DNA of 64,000 nucleotides from Paenibacillus sp. J23TS9 (GTDB taxonomy: Bacteria; Bacillota; Bacilli; Paenibacillales; Paenibacillaceae), in the NCBI RefSeq assembly GCF_018403225.1, contig NZ_BOSG01000003.1, positions 558,001-622,000 on the forward strand, in the 5' to 3' direction. Positions 32,668 to 41,530 of the stretch are shown piece by piece. Position numbers and translations under genes: made by a program. How positions within the stretch are numbered: the stretch's first letter is position 1; each line of letters begins with the position of its first letter. Below the pieces are notes generated by a model. The model had not been told where the DNA came from. It saw nothing but the letters and a program-made list of their open reading frames with translations, and ran no database searches.

Positions 32668-32715
32668 TTTCGCCCTACTTATGGTATGGTTCCCCCCGAT
32701 TTATCTTCACCGCGC
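32668..32715 (+). repeat. attachment-like site E at the rlmH stop codon
   Basis: TTTCGC (32668-32673) with the core CCTACTTATGGTATGGTTC. On the minus strand this is codons GAA CCA TAC CAT AAG TAG of rlmH followed by GGCGAAA. It is the junction between chromosome and island. The other sites share this core, while the right arm here is rlmH coding sequence rather than GCGAAA, as expected if the chromosomal half site differs from the element half site. Confidence 0.8.
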
Positions 32716-33154
32716 GATAAATCTGCTCGGTGAGCACCAGCCGCATCAGCTGATGCGGCAGCGTCATGCGCCCGAAGCTCAGCTTCTGCTGGGCGCGGCG
32801 CAGCACCTGATCGGAGAGCCCGTGGCTTCCTCCGATCAGGAACACGACATGGCTCGTCCCGTACGTGCCGAGCTTGTCGAGTTCGGCAGCCAGCTCTTCC
32901 GAGCTCCATAGCTGGCCGCCGATGGCGAGAGCGATCACATGCGCGCTCTCTTTGACATGCGCGAGGATGCGTTCGCCCTCGCGCTCCTTCACGATTGACA
33001 CTTCCGCTTCGCTCAAGGTGTCCGGGGCCTTCTCGTCCGCGACCTCGATCATCTGGAATTTGATGTACGGGGTCAGCCGCTTGGCGTATTCCTGGATGCC
33101 CTGCACCAAATACTTCTCTTTCAGCTTGCCGACCCCAATCAATTGAATCAACAT
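32675..33154 (-). CDS. rlmH: 23S rRNA (pseudouridine-1915-N3)-methyltransferase RlmH
   Basis: The start at 33154 gives [20 protein letters not shown], 159 residues, the standard length; GGAGGG lies nine bases before it. The SPOUT-family knot is seen in [14 protein letters not shown] and the C-terminal [24 protein letters not shown], ending GEPYHK. The enzyme methylates pseudouridine 1915 in helix 69 of 23S rRNA as a homodimer. The 3' end of the gene is the insertion site of SCC elements in staphylococci. Here the coding sequence remains intact next to the island, because the repeated core regenerates the last codons. Confidence 0.95.
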   Translation of the reverse strand: MLIQLIGVGKLKEKYLVQGIQEYAKRLTPYIKFQMIEVADEKAPDTLSEAEVSIVKEREGERILAHVKESAHVIALAIGGQLWSSEELAAELDKLGTYGTSHVVFLIGGSHGLSDQVLRRAQQKLSFGRMTLPHQLMRLVLTEQIYRAVKINRGEPYHK

Positions 33155-33343
33155 ATTCGTATGCCCTCCGTTCATTAAACCTTGATATGTACTGTATTAT
33201 GGGAAGCTCCCTTGCCTTCCATCCCTGTCCATCCGGGCCGCTTGGAATAGGCTAGTTCTTCTTCCTCGTATTTTCATGATCCTGATCTCTTACACACAAA
33301 AATTCACGGATAACACATCTCGCATTTCCATGACAACTAAAAA

Positions 33344-33363
33344 GGAGCGTGCTCCCACGCTCC
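33344..33363 (-). terminator. terminator of the walR-to-CxxH gene cluster
   Basis: Stem GGAGCGTG/CACGCTCC with four-base loop; on the minus strand it is followed by CTTTTTAG. It lies 24 bases after the stop of the small CxxH/CxxC gene. Confidence 0.7.
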
Positions 33364-33386
33364 CCTTTTACCTTATGCTCTTGTGG

Positions 33387-33554
33387 TTATACGACCAGAA
33401 ACTTGCCGGCCTGCTCACAGTGTGCGCACTGCACCGGCGGATCCCAATCGGAAAACTCTGTATCCTTCAGGTCCACAACGTCCGGAGCATCCTCGTATTC
33501 ATCCACAAACATATCAATAGCAAGCTCCAAATGTTCTTTGCATACTACATACAT
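33387..33554 (-). CDS. CxxH/CxxC zinc-binding-type small protein
   Basis: This 55-residue frame is short but clear: MYVVCKEHLELAIDMFVDEY at the start, with C5-x2-H8, and VQCAHCEQAG with C43-x2-C46 near the end. The four residues can hold a zinc ion. The family (CxxH/CxxC protein, YyzF-like) regularly lies between htrA and rlmH in Bacillus and relatives, as here. Its role is unknown. A terminator follows. Confidence 0.8.
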   Translation of the reverse strand: MYVVCKEHLELAIDMFVDEYEDAPDVVDLKDTEFSDWDPPVQCAHCEQAGKFLVV

Positions 33555-33682
33555 AAATGAAAGCATCCCTTCTAACGTTGCACACGGTTGTCATAAGTCC
33601 ATCTTTTGCAAAAATCTTAATTCCTACTCAGATTATAGCCCTTTTTCAACATTTTCGCACATCTGTTTTTCTGGTGTTATCT

Positions 33683-34930
33683 TTATTGATCCGGCTTTTC
33701 CGCCAGCTTCACGTTCGTCGTTTGTTCCTTGCCATCACGGTAAAAGGTAACCTTCACGGTATCGCCGATTTTGACTTTATCGTACAGGAATTTCTTCATT
33801 TCCAGCGTCGTCGTAATCGGATCATCATTGAACTTAACGATCACATCATTGAGCTTCAGGCCGCCTTCCTGCGCCGGACCAATGGCATCCAGCACCACGA
33901 CTCCGTCTTTCACATCGCTTGGCAGTTTCAGCTCCTTGAGCTGATCCTCATCCATTTGGGCATACGGGTTACCGAGATCCATGGAGTAAATGCCGATATA
34001 CGGACGGGCAATCTTGCCATGTGTCATCAGCTCATCGACCGTCTTCATCACTTGCTCCACAGGAATGGCAAAGCCCAATCCCTCAACACCGGCATCCGCA
34101 ATCTTCATCGTGTTAATGCCGATGACTTTTCCGTTCAGATCTACTAGCGCTCCGCCGCTGTTGCCTTCGTTAATTGCCGCATCGGTCTGGATGACCTCCT
34201 GCTCCCAGTCATATACGCCATCCTGGTTCAGAGATACGGGCACAATACGGTTCGTGTAGCTTACAATACCGGAAGTCAGTGTGTCCCCGAGTCCAAGCGG
34301 ATTGCCGATCGCAAACACCGTTTCCCCAAGCCGCAGCTTGCCGGAGTCGCCCATTTCCGCTACCTCATTAATATCTTTATCGTTGACTGCCAGCACGGCG
34401 ATGTCATTCACCTTATCTGCGCCGACGAGCTTTGCTTTTTTCATCTCACCATTTACCAATACCACTTCGAGCTCCTGTGAGCCTTCAATAACGTGGTTGT
34501 TCGTAATCACAAAGGCTTGACCCTGGTCTTTTTTGAAAATAACTCCTGATCCTAGAGCCGAATCCTCCAAACTGGTCTTATCCTTCTTGGCATCCTTGTA
34601 ATTCACAATGCTTACTACGGTAGGGCGTACTTTGGCTGCAGCCGTTACTAATCTGTCATAAGGATCGGCGTTACTGTCCAGCTGCTTGGAATTGATGGCA
34701 CTAACCGCGACCGCTTCTTTCCCGGAGGAAGGCAGTCCCGTGATCATACTGAACAACAGCACAGCTACAAATGCACTGATGACCGAGCTGATCGTAGCAA
34801 CCTGAAGCGTGGACATCCCCCGGCTGCGCCTGGATCTTGGCCAAGCTTCCTGCGCCTTGCGGGCTTTGCGGAATCCGCGTTCACGCTTCGTCACTTTGGT
34901 CGAATAAAAATCATCTTGAAACAGCCCCAT
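33683..34930 (-). CDS. htrA: HtrA-type membrane-anchored serine protease
   Basis: The 415-residue product has a basic cytoplasmic tail, one membrane helix (about residues 42-64), a trypsin-like S1C domain with His146 (TNNHVIEG), Asp176 (VNDIAVL) and Ser258 (NEGNSGGAL), and one C-terminal PDZ domain (about 310-400). It is the usual one-PDZ HtrA of Gram-positives and degrades misfolded proteins at the cell surface. It lies downstream of walJ in the wal cluster, as in Bacillus (yycK/htrC position). The 650-base gap upstream suggests its own promoter. Confidence 0.92.
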   Translation of the reverse strand: MGLFQDDFYSTKVTKRERGFRKARKAQEAWPRSRRSRGMSTLQVATISSVISAFVAVLLFSMITGLPSSGKEAVAVSAINSKQLDSNADPYDRLVTAAAKVRPTVVSIVNYKDAKKDKTSLEDSALGSGVIFKKDQGQAFVITNNHVIEGSQELEVVLVNGEMKKAKLVGADKVNDIAVLAVNDKDINEVAEMGDSGKLRLGETVFAIGNPLGLGDTLTSGIVSYTNRIVPVSLNQDGVYDWEQEVIQTDAAINEGNSGGALVDLNGKVIGINTMKIADAGVEGLGFAIPVEQVMKTVDELMTHGKIARPYIGIYSMDLGNPYAQMDEDQLKELKLPSDVKDGVVVLDAIGPAQEGGLKLNDVIVKFNDDPITTTLEMKKFLYDKVKIGDTVKVTFYRDGKEQTTNVKLAEKPDQ

Positions 34931-35587
34931 GTGATCCTCTCCCCTTTGTTGTCACGCACCCAAATCCAACCTGCCGTTTGTGTACCTCCAATACCCTCTT
35001 AGGTATGTAATCCTGTCCGGTCCTCATCTGAATAATCATTTCCATGTAAGAGCTCGTCTGCATGATCTTCAGTTATCTTCAATCTACCTAAAGATTACCT
35101 TTTTGGCGCTGTTTTTTCTGTAGTGCAAAAGTCTTCATTATTATAAACTGCATGATGGCCCTAAAGGTTGCGTTTGAAATCCCCTTTATTTTTAATCACC
35201 ACAAAACAGCCACTCTTAAGCAAAAAAATCCATATTCCTTAAACTTTTTGATCCAGACATCCAATTTTTACGAGACTCTATCAAAAAACAGGAATATTTC
35301 CATCAGCAAGCTACTAGAATAATAGCAGACCAGCAAAGTACAGCCACTTCCAAAGCAAGGCTACACTCGATAATTTACCTAAAATCTGGAGGCTTATTAA
35401 TCGCCCTCAGCCCAACTGCTGCAAGGACTTTCAGGTTTTTTTCCGGTACAGATTATTGTAACACATGGAGGTCTTCGTACCTAATTTATTTTAAAAGGTT
35501 GTACTGGTGAGTTGTGGATTTGATTGTTGATTTTTGGAAATAATAGTAGAAGAGAGTTACCAAGAAAATCATGCCAGGAGGATGAAT
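34931..35587. other. long non-coding interval upstream of htrA
   Basis: About 650 bases without a supported gene. The interval 35300-35440 includes a segment whose minus strand reads CTTGCAGCAGTTGGGCTGAG followed by GCCTCCAGATTTTAGG, which looks like a structured or repeat-type sequence rather than random DNA. No riboswitch class was recognised. The htrA promoter must lie at its left end. Confidence 0.4.
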
Positions 35588-35797
35588 ATGATGGAACGAT
35601 TTCCGTCCAGTATGGACTATGTGCAGATGATGGCCAAGCTTGGAGATTTGAAGGATGAGCATTACCGCAATACCCTTGCCCTCAGCACGATGATTGAGCT
35701 GCTGGTAGACAAGGGCATCCTCACCCGTGAAGAAGTGGAGAGGAAAGCGGCCGAACTCGACCAATTTATGGTTCACTCACCTTATCCCACGGTGTAG
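35588..35797 (+). CDS. small hypothetical protein convergent to walJ
   Basis: AGGAGG lies six bases before the ATG at 35588 (or nine before 35591), so the frame from 35534 is trimmed. The 69-residue product, MMERFPSSMDYVQMMAKLGD and so on, is helical and acidic, with LVDKGILTREEVERKAAELD in the second half, which resembles the short subunit-interaction motif found in nitrile-hydratase accessory and similar proteins. Its last 32 bases overlap the walJ 3' end on the other strand. The function is unknown. Confidence 0.6.
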   Translation: MMERFPSSMDYVQMMAKLGDLKDEHYRNTLALSTMIELLVDKGILTREEVERKAAELDQFMVHSPYPTV

Positions 35798-36572
35798 GGC
35801 GGTCATAATACGTATCGCATAATTTAAATTCACTGTCTTTATAAAAACAGCCTCGTTCCTCCATACTGTCGCGCACGGTCATTTTAGCCAGATCCATCAT
35901 GTTATGGTCGCGGCTGAGATGTGCGAGATACGTCCGCTTCAGATCACCCGTGAGCAGTTCGCTAAGGGCTTCACCGGCAGCGATATTGGATAAGTGACCC
36001 ATATCACCAAGGATACGGCGCTTAATATTCCAAGGGTATCTGCCCATTCGCAGCAGCTCGATATCATGATTCGCTTCGAGCACCATCACGTTCGAGTCGC
36101 TGAGCGACTGCTTCACCTTATCACTCATATATCCGAGGTCTGTAGCCACGCTGAGCTTCTCATTACCGTCATAAAAATTATAGGCTACGGGCTCCGCTGC
36201 ATCATGCGAAATGCCAAACGATTCCACGCGCAGCGAACCGAAGTCGCGGACTTCGCCGCTGTCCATCACAATCCGGTTCTCCTCCGCGATCTTGCCAATG
36301 GACTTCTCCATTGCTTCCCATGTCTTTTCATTGGCGTAGATTGGCAGATCGTACTTGCGAGCCACGGCCCCAAGACCTTTGATATGATCCGAATGCTCAT
36401 GGGTGACAAGAATACCGTCAATCTCCTCGCCCGTTACGTCCCGCTCCTTCAGCAGCTCATCAATCCGTTTGGCACTCAGGCCTGCATCGATCATCAATGT
36501 CGTTTCTTCATTTCTGACCACGGTGACATTGCCTGTAGAACCGCTGGACAGCACTGTAAAAGATATTCCCAT
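35766..36572 (-). CDS. walJ: WalJ metallo-beta-lactamase-fold hydrolase (YycJ)
   Basis: The start at 36572 (MGISFTVLSSGSTGNVTVV) is supported by a GGGAG site and by family length; the frame extends further upstream without signals. The 268-residue product has the metal motif THEHSDHIKG and later GISHDAAEP and HLSRDHN blocks of the metallo-beta-lactamase fold. WalJ (YycJ) is a DNA exonuclease-like protein of the wal operon, linked to mismatch repair or coordination of division with replication. It follows walI by five bases. Confidence 0.9.
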   Translation of the reverse strand: MGISFTVLSSGSTGNVTVVRNEETTLMIDAGLSAKRIDELLKERDVTGEEIDGILVTHEHSDHIKGLGAVARKYDLPIYANEKTWEAMEKSIGKIAEENRIVMDSGEVRDFGSLRVESFGISHDAAEPVAYNFYDGNEKLSVATDLGYMSDKVKQSLSDSNVMVLEANHDIELLRMGRYPWNIKRRILGDMGHLSNIAAGEALSELLTGDLKRTYLAHLSRDHNMMDLAKMTVRDSMEERGCFYKDSEFKLCDTYYDRPTPWDKVSEP

Positions 36573-36577
36573 AACCA

Positions 36578-37375
36578 CTACTCCCTTTCTTTCTCCGTCT
36601 TCGGACTGCTCACAGTAACATCCCCGCTGATGCCCTGTACATAATACATCTCTCCGCTTTCCAGCGTAAACCGCCACGAAGGCGCGGCCACCTGGCTTTC
36701 GGAGTTATATACCTGCCCGTAGTACCCAAGCTGAATGTCCTTGATATTCGAACCCGGCGGAATATGCCGCTCCACCAGGGTTTTCAGCGCATTACTAGCC
36801 GGCAGCATTTTCTGATTCTCCTCATCTCCCGATGCCGCAATCTCGATTGGAGACTGGCTGTAGGAGATTATCCGCTGCTCACTGTAGTACAATTCCAGCT
36901 GGTCGTTAAATAGCGGCCATTTCTGATCCACGAGCGCGTGCATGACGAAGCGTCCGGCAGCTCCGGCCTGTTTAACCCGCTCCATCTCGCTTTTGCTCAT
37001 ATACTCGCTTGCCAGCGGATCATACTGATAGTTTCCGATCTCCGGAATCCGCCCCTTTAAGGCACTCACCAATTCTTTATCTCTAAAAATCAGCTGACTT
37101 TCAATTTTATCCTGTAATATGACCAGCCCGCCGATGCTTTCCCCATTCAAATATTGATACGTGATCTTAGGTAGCTGCGGCGTAATGCTCGGAATCTGGC
37201 ACAGCAGCTGAATCGATTTTTCTTTCATGACTTTCTGCGTACTCTCCGACAAGGAGGCAAAATCCAGATTGGTGTCCGCCTGCTCACGCACATCGGCCCA
37301 TAGCTGATAACCCAGCACCAGGTTTAGCAGCAAAAAAGCATATATCAATACATTTTTGGCCCGTCCCCAATCCAT
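36578..37375 (-). CDS. walI: WalI (YycI), membrane regulator of WalK
   Basis: The 265-residue product has one N-terminal membrane helix (about residues 8-26) and an extracytoplasmic YycH/YycI-like domain. AAGGAGG precedes the ATG. Together with WalH it contacts WalK in the membrane and tunes its kinase activity. Its place between walH and walJ is the standard order. Confidence 0.85.
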   Translation of the reverse strand: MDWGRAKNVLIYAFLLLNLVLGYQLWADVREQADTNLDFASLSESTQKVMKEKSIQLLCQIPSITPQLPKITYQYLNGESIGGLVILQDKIESQLIFRDKELVSALKGRIPEIGNYQYDPLASEYMSKSEMERVKQAGAAGRFVMHALVDQKWPLFNDQLELYYSEQRIISYSQSPIEIAASGDEENQKMLPASNALKTLVERHIPPGSNIKDIQLGYYGQVYNSESQVAAPSWRFTLESGEMYYVQGISGDVTVSSPKTEKERE

Positions 37376-37496
37376 CCCTTTGCCTCCTTATATGCAGTCA
37401 TTGTGAGTGTTAACCACTACGGTATTGCTCTCCCGATGGTTGTCACTTCTTCAGAACAATACGGTCCCTCCGCAGCTTCCACCTTCGTCATCATCC

Positions 37497-38777
37497 TTAT
37501 CTGATCGTCCGAATCTGTCCGTTCGCCAGCTTCACGGCCCAGACAGGTGTCAGCTTCAGTCCCTTGGTCTCAAGCTCCGGCAGATAAGCCGGATAGAGAT
37601 CCACAATCGGAGACTCCTTGCTGAATGCTGCCAGCATCGCCTTCAGATCATCGCCGCCAGGCAGCTTTTTCATCTGCTTGGTCTGCTGTCCCATTTTCAT
37701 ATAGATCAGGGAACGCTCGTAAGTAGAGACGTTGCCCTGCTGTAAATCCAGCTTCATCGTACCGTAATGGAAGTTCATCGTATCGAGAACCGGATAAGAG
37801 CCGTAATACTGCTGGAACATAATCTGGCTTTGCTCCGTTCCGATGCCGGATAAGTCCAGCCGGTATACGCCATTCCAGCCGCCATGCTCATTCACAAAAT
37901 CTACTGCCGCCAAAATGTCTTTATCATCGCTGCTCTCCCCGGCCGGCGGAGCCGCCGGGTCCGTGTAGCTCATCCATTTCTGTTCCTGCCGTACCTGGAG
38001 ACTGCGCTTAGAGTCTGTATATATTTCCGAGCCGTCCTTTTCCTGAATATACCGGGTAATGCCCGGATCAAAAAACAGGCTCTGCTGCATCTGTGCTACC
38101 GTATACGAGCCGATCTCCAAATTCGCGTCCACCATGTCCACCGGCTTCTCCGGCAGATAATACGAGCCGTCCGCCTGCATGGCATACGGAATCCAGTTTT
38201 TGCCGAAGTCCACATGCTGCTGCACATCCTGCACGGTCAGATCGACCTTGCCGGCTTCATACACTACATCGCCTTCTGTGCTGAAGAACAGCGCATGCGC
38301 CTTCGAATCACTTGGCGCGCTGTAGATCCAGATCCGGTTAATCCGCTCAGCTCCAAACAATGAATCGGGCTGAATCTGCATCACCCGCTGCAGCAATGAC
38401 ACCGGAATGCCGGAGCCGAAGGTCAGCTCAATGCCGGGATTCTCGTTACGGATCTTATTCCAGTCCATATTTTCGACAGGCCGCCGCTGGAAGCCTTCGA
38501 AACTGCGTCCCTTCAGACGGGTGTATATCAATTTATAGAACGTTGAATTCGGGTAGAAAATGGTATGCTTGCCTTCGCCCATATGAATCAGCATCTTATC
38601 CGGATAGAGCAGGTTTTCCACCTTATCCTGCGGACCCATATTGTCTGTTTTGATATAGTTGTTCATCGCCTTGGCGGCCGTGTCGCTCCCCGGAAGGCGA
38701 TAAATGAGGTAATAGCTCTGAATCAGGCTGCCCAAGACGAGCAGCAGCAGCAAGAGCGACTTCATCCGTTCCTTCAT
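37497..38777 (-). CDS. walH: WalH (YycH), membrane regulator of WalK
   Basis: The 426-residue product has an N-terminal membrane helix (about residues 5-22) and a large extracytoplasmic YycH domain. The ATG overlaps the walK stop (ATGA), so translation is coupled. In Bacillus the protein represses WalK through its transmembrane segment; in staphylococci it activates it, so the sign of regulation here is open. The walH-walI gap of 121 bases contains no gene. Confidence 0.88.
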   Translation of the reverse strand: MKERMKSLLLLLLVLGSLIQSYYLIYRLPGSDTAAKAMNNYIKTDNMGPQDKVENLLYPDKMLIHMGEGKHTIFYPNSTFYKLIYTRLKGRSFEGFQRRPVENMDWNKIRNENPGIELTFGSGIPVSLLQRVMQIQPDSLFGAERINRIWIYSAPSDSKAHALFFSTEGDVVYEAGKVDLTVQDVQQHVDFGKNWIPYAMQADGSYYLPEKPVDMVDANLEIGSYTVAQMQQSLFFDPGITRYIQEKDGSEIYTDSKRSLQVRQEQKWMSYTDPAAPPAGESSDDKDILAAVDFVNEHGGWNGVYRLDLSGIGTEQSQIMFQQYYGSYPVLDTMNFHYGTMKLDLQQGNVSTYERSLIYMKMGQQTKQMKKLPGGDDLKAMLAAFSKESPIVDLYPAYLPELETKGLKLTPVWAVKLANGQIRTIR

Positions 38778-40600
38778 GTTGCCACCCCCTCAACCTCAGT
38801 GAGCGGCAATGTAAACGTCACTTTGGTCCCCTGTCCGAGATCCGACTGGATTGAGATTGTGCCGCTATGGGCAAGCACAATCTCCCGGGCGATGGACAGC
38901 CCGAGCCCGGTGCCCCCCATGCTGCGGGAACGCGCCTTGTCGACCCGGTAGAACCGCTCGAAAATCCGGTCGAGATCCTTTTTCGGAATCCCGATCCCCG
39001 TATCCTGTACGGAAATAGCCAGCATGTTACCCGGCGCCTCGGTCGCTCCCATGGAGATCTTCCCGCCAGGCTGCGTATATTTCATCGCATTGGACACCAA
39101 ATTGTCCAGTACCTGATCGATTTGATCGCGGTCACAAAGTGCCTTATGCAGTCCGGTTTCCACCTTGACCTCGGCCCCGATGTCCTTCTGCTGCATTTGG
39201 AATGAAAACCGGTCCGCCACATCCTCCAGCATTTCAAGCACATCTGTTGGCTGTTTGCGTATCAAGGCTTCCTTGTTATCCAGCCGCGACAAATGCAGCA
39301 GATCCGTTACGAGCCGGATCATCCGGCCTGTCTCATTCTGGATCACGCCCACAAACCGTGATGCCAGCGGCGGATCATCGAGTGCTCCGTCATCAAGGGC
39401 TTCAGTATAACTCTTGATGGTCGTGAGCGGCGTACGCAGCTCATGCGAGACGTTCGCCACGAATTCACGCCGCGACGCTTCGAGCTTCTCCTGCTCCGTC
39501 ACATCCTGAAGTACGGCAATCGTACCTGTAATGCCAAATTCCCGGCGGTGGATCGGAGTAAATGTCACTCGAATCATATACGAATGCTCCTCTTCCGGGT
39601 TCATCTGCAGCAGCATCGTCACGTACGTACCCTCCGTGAACGTCTGCGTCTGCTCCGCGCTGAGTCCCAGCACCCCCGCAATGCCACTGCCGGACAGTTC
39701 CTCTTCATCCACGCCCAAAATCGCACCTGCACGGCGGTTCATCAGAATAATCCGTCCTGCTTCATCTGTCGCAATCACGCCATCGCTCATGTTGGTGAGA
39801 ATGGAAGCTAATTTTTCCTTCTCTTCCTCATTTACAAGCAGCGCTTCCCGCAGACGGGTTGTCATATAGTTAAAGGCCTCACTCAACTGGCCGATTTCAT
39901 CATTGCCGAAGACGGGCATTTTCTGGTCAAAATCCCCCTCGGCCACCGCTGTGGCATGCCGCGTCATTTCCTTGATCGGATGGGTAATCGTATGCGCGAG
40001 AATGACTCCCAGCACAGCCGTCAGTCCCAGGGCCAGCAATATACCGGATATGAAAATATTGTTAACCCGCCCCATCGTCGTGTACAGCTCTTTCATCGAG
40101 GCGACAATGTATACCGCGCCGACAATTTTACCCTTGTTAAACACGGGTTTCGCCACGACCTTCTTGCGGACATTGTCCTCGTCAATGACGTATTCCTCGT
40201 TATCCTTGCTGCCCTGAAGCGCGCGACTGACCACGGTTTGCGTATTTTTGCGTCCCACATAGTCCATATGCGACTGATTGGATGTAATCAGCACCTTGCC
40301 GCTCGCATCCAGTACCTGAATCTCCGCTCCGTCCATGTTGAACAGATTCGTCACGATCGCTCCCAGACTTTCAACAGAATTATTCTCTCCTGTATCGGCG
40401 GTGCTCTCCAGTTTTTCCGCGGCCAGTACGGACAGAAGCTCAGCTCTCTCCTGCAGGTCCTGCGTAAAATTTCGGGTCAGCGAGTTTTTCATGGCGCTCA
40501 CGAAATAAACACCAATCAGCTGCATGGCGATCAGAATGAGCAGCACATAGATAATGATCAGCTTCGCCTGAATGGTGCGGAAAAAGGAGGTCCATTTCAT
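38774..40600 (-). CDS. walK: WalK essential cell-wall sensor histidine kinase
   Basis: The 608-residue product has two membrane helices (about residues 13-35 and 183-204) enclosing an extracellular sCache-like domain, a HAMP domain (about 205-257), a PAS domain (about 262-365), a HisKA domain with phospho-acceptor His386 (VSHELRTPLTTIKSY), and a HATPase domain with DQVLDNLVSNAMKYT, DTGIGI and GGTGLGLSI. It senses cell-wall state (lipid II or cleavage products) and phosphorylates WalR. Its start codon directly follows the walR stop (TAAATG). Confidence 0.95.
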   Translation of the reverse strand: MKWTSFFRTIQAKLIIIYVLLILIAMQLIGVYFVSAMKNSLTRNFTQDLQERAELLSVLAAEKLESTADTGENNSVESLGAIVTNLFNMDGAEIQVLDASGKVLITSNQSHMDYVGRKNTQTVVSRALQGSKDNEEYVIDEDNVRKKVVAKPVFNKGKIVGAVYIVASMKELYTTMGRVNNIFISGILLALGLTAVLGVILAHTITHPIKEMTRHATAVAEGDFDQKMPVFGNDEIGQLSEAFNYMTTRLREALLVNEEEKEKLASILTNMSDGVIATDEAGRIILMNRRAGAILGVDEEELSGSGIAGVLGLSAEQTQTFTEGTYVTMLLQMNPEEEHSYMIRVTFTPIHRREFGITGTIAVLQDVTEQEKLEASRREFVANVSHELRTPLTTIKSYTEALDDGALDDPPLASRFVGVIQNETGRMIRLVTDLLHLSRLDNKEALIRKQPTDVLEMLEDVADRFSFQMQQKDIGAEVKVETGLHKALCDRDQIDQVLDNLVSNAMKYTQPGGKISMGATEAPGNMLAISVQDTGIGIPKKDLDRIFERFYRVDKARSRSMGGTGLGLSIAREIVLAHSGTISIQSDLGQGTKVTFTLPLTEVEGVAT

Positions 40601-41353
40601 TTACAGGCCTCCGTTTTTGGGACTGCGCATCACGTACCCAAGACCCCGGCGCGTCAAAATATACTCCGGCTTGCTCGGATTCTCCTCAATCTTCTCGCGC
40701 AGCCTCCGGATCGTGACGTCCACCGTGCGGACATCCCCGAAATATTCAAAACCCCATACCGCTTGGAGCAAATGCTCCCGTGTCATCACTCTTCCGGCAT
40801 TCTTCACCAGATAATACACCAGCTCATACTCACGGTGCGTCAAATCCAGCGCCTCGCCGTCCTTGTACACCAAATACATATCCGTATCTATAAAAAGGTC
40901 AAACAGCTGAATGCCCTGCTTCTGCTCCTGCACTGCCACGGCAGCGGCTTCTGTGCCCGCCGTCTTCGTCTGGCGCCTCATATGCGCCTTCACCCGCGCA
41001 AGCAGCTCACGCGTGCTGAACGGCTTCGTGACGTAATCATCCGCGCCGAGCTCCAGGCCCAATACCTTGTCGATCTCGCCATCCTTTGCAGTCAGCATGA
41101 TAATCGGCATGTGCATGCCCTGAGCACGCAGCTCGCGGCAGACGTCCATCCCATCTTTGCCCGGAAGCATCAAATCAAGCAGCATCAGGTCAGGCTGAAT
41201 AGAGATCGCCATCTCGACCGCGCTTACGCCGTCAAAGGTACAGATGACCTCATAACCCTCTTTTTCCAAATTAAACTTCAAAATATCGGCAATGGGCTGT
41301 TCATCATCCACCACCAGAATCGTTCCCTGCATCCGCTCTTTCACCCCGTTCAT
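40601..41353 (-). CDS. walR: WalR essential response regulator
   Basis: The 250-residue product is an OmpR-type regulator: receiver domain with acidic pair DDE (residues 16-18), phospho-acceptor Asp60 in [10 protein letters not shown], Lys in LTAKDG, then a winged-helix DNA-binding domain (about 145-245, [13 protein letters not shown] and [14 protein letters not shown]). A start at residue 8 ([11 protein letters not shown]) would match many relatives and is equally possible, since AGGAGG lies 15 bases before the first ATG. It controls genes for peptidoglycan hydrolases. First gene of the wal operon. Confidence 0.95.
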   Translation of the reverse strand: MNGVKERMQGTILVVDDEQPIADILKFNLEKEGYEVICTFDGVSAVEMAISIQPDLMLLDLMLPGKDGMDVCRELRAQGMHMPIIMLTAKDGEIDKVLGLELGADDYVTKPFSTRELLARVKAHMRRQTKTAGTEAAAVAVQEQKQGIQLFDLFIDTDMYLVYKDGEALDLTHREYELVYYLVKNAGRVMTREHLLQAVWGFEYFGDVRTVDVTIRRLREKIEENPSKPEYILTRRGLGYVMRSPKNGGL

Positions 41354-41450
41354 CGGAACTCGTACAGTCCTCCTAACATTTTACCATACCTCGCTTCGCG
41401 TCACATCCTGTCCAAGCGCTTAAACACGGTTTATCTCATGCATTTGTTCA

Positions 41451-41482
41451 AAAAAAACACTGCCTCGGATAAGAGACAGTGC
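41451..41482 (-). terminator. terminator of the M23 peptidase gene
   Basis: Stem GCACTGTCTC/GAGGCAGTG (minus strand) followed by TTTTTTTT, about 50 bases after the stop at 41531; it separates this gene from walR. Confidence 0.8.
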
Positions 41483-41530
41483 CCATCTATATCATCGTGT
41501 ATGATTGCTGAACGTGTTTGGAACTACGGA

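Larger units (their letters stand above)
16455..32715. mobile_element. SCC-like integrative element at the rlmH 3' end (sites D to E)
   Basis: About 16.2 kb between two direct copies of the rlmH-end sequence, carrying two adjacent large serine recombinases next to rlmH, a Cch-like ATPase, a RadC/JAB protein and a DUF960 protein. All of these are companions of ccr genes in staphylococcal cassette chromosomes. Cargo includes an EcoRII-type restriction system. Naming it SCC-like is inference from gene content and target site; excision has not been shown. Further units (C-D, B-C, A-B) lie in tandem to its left. Confidence 0.75.
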
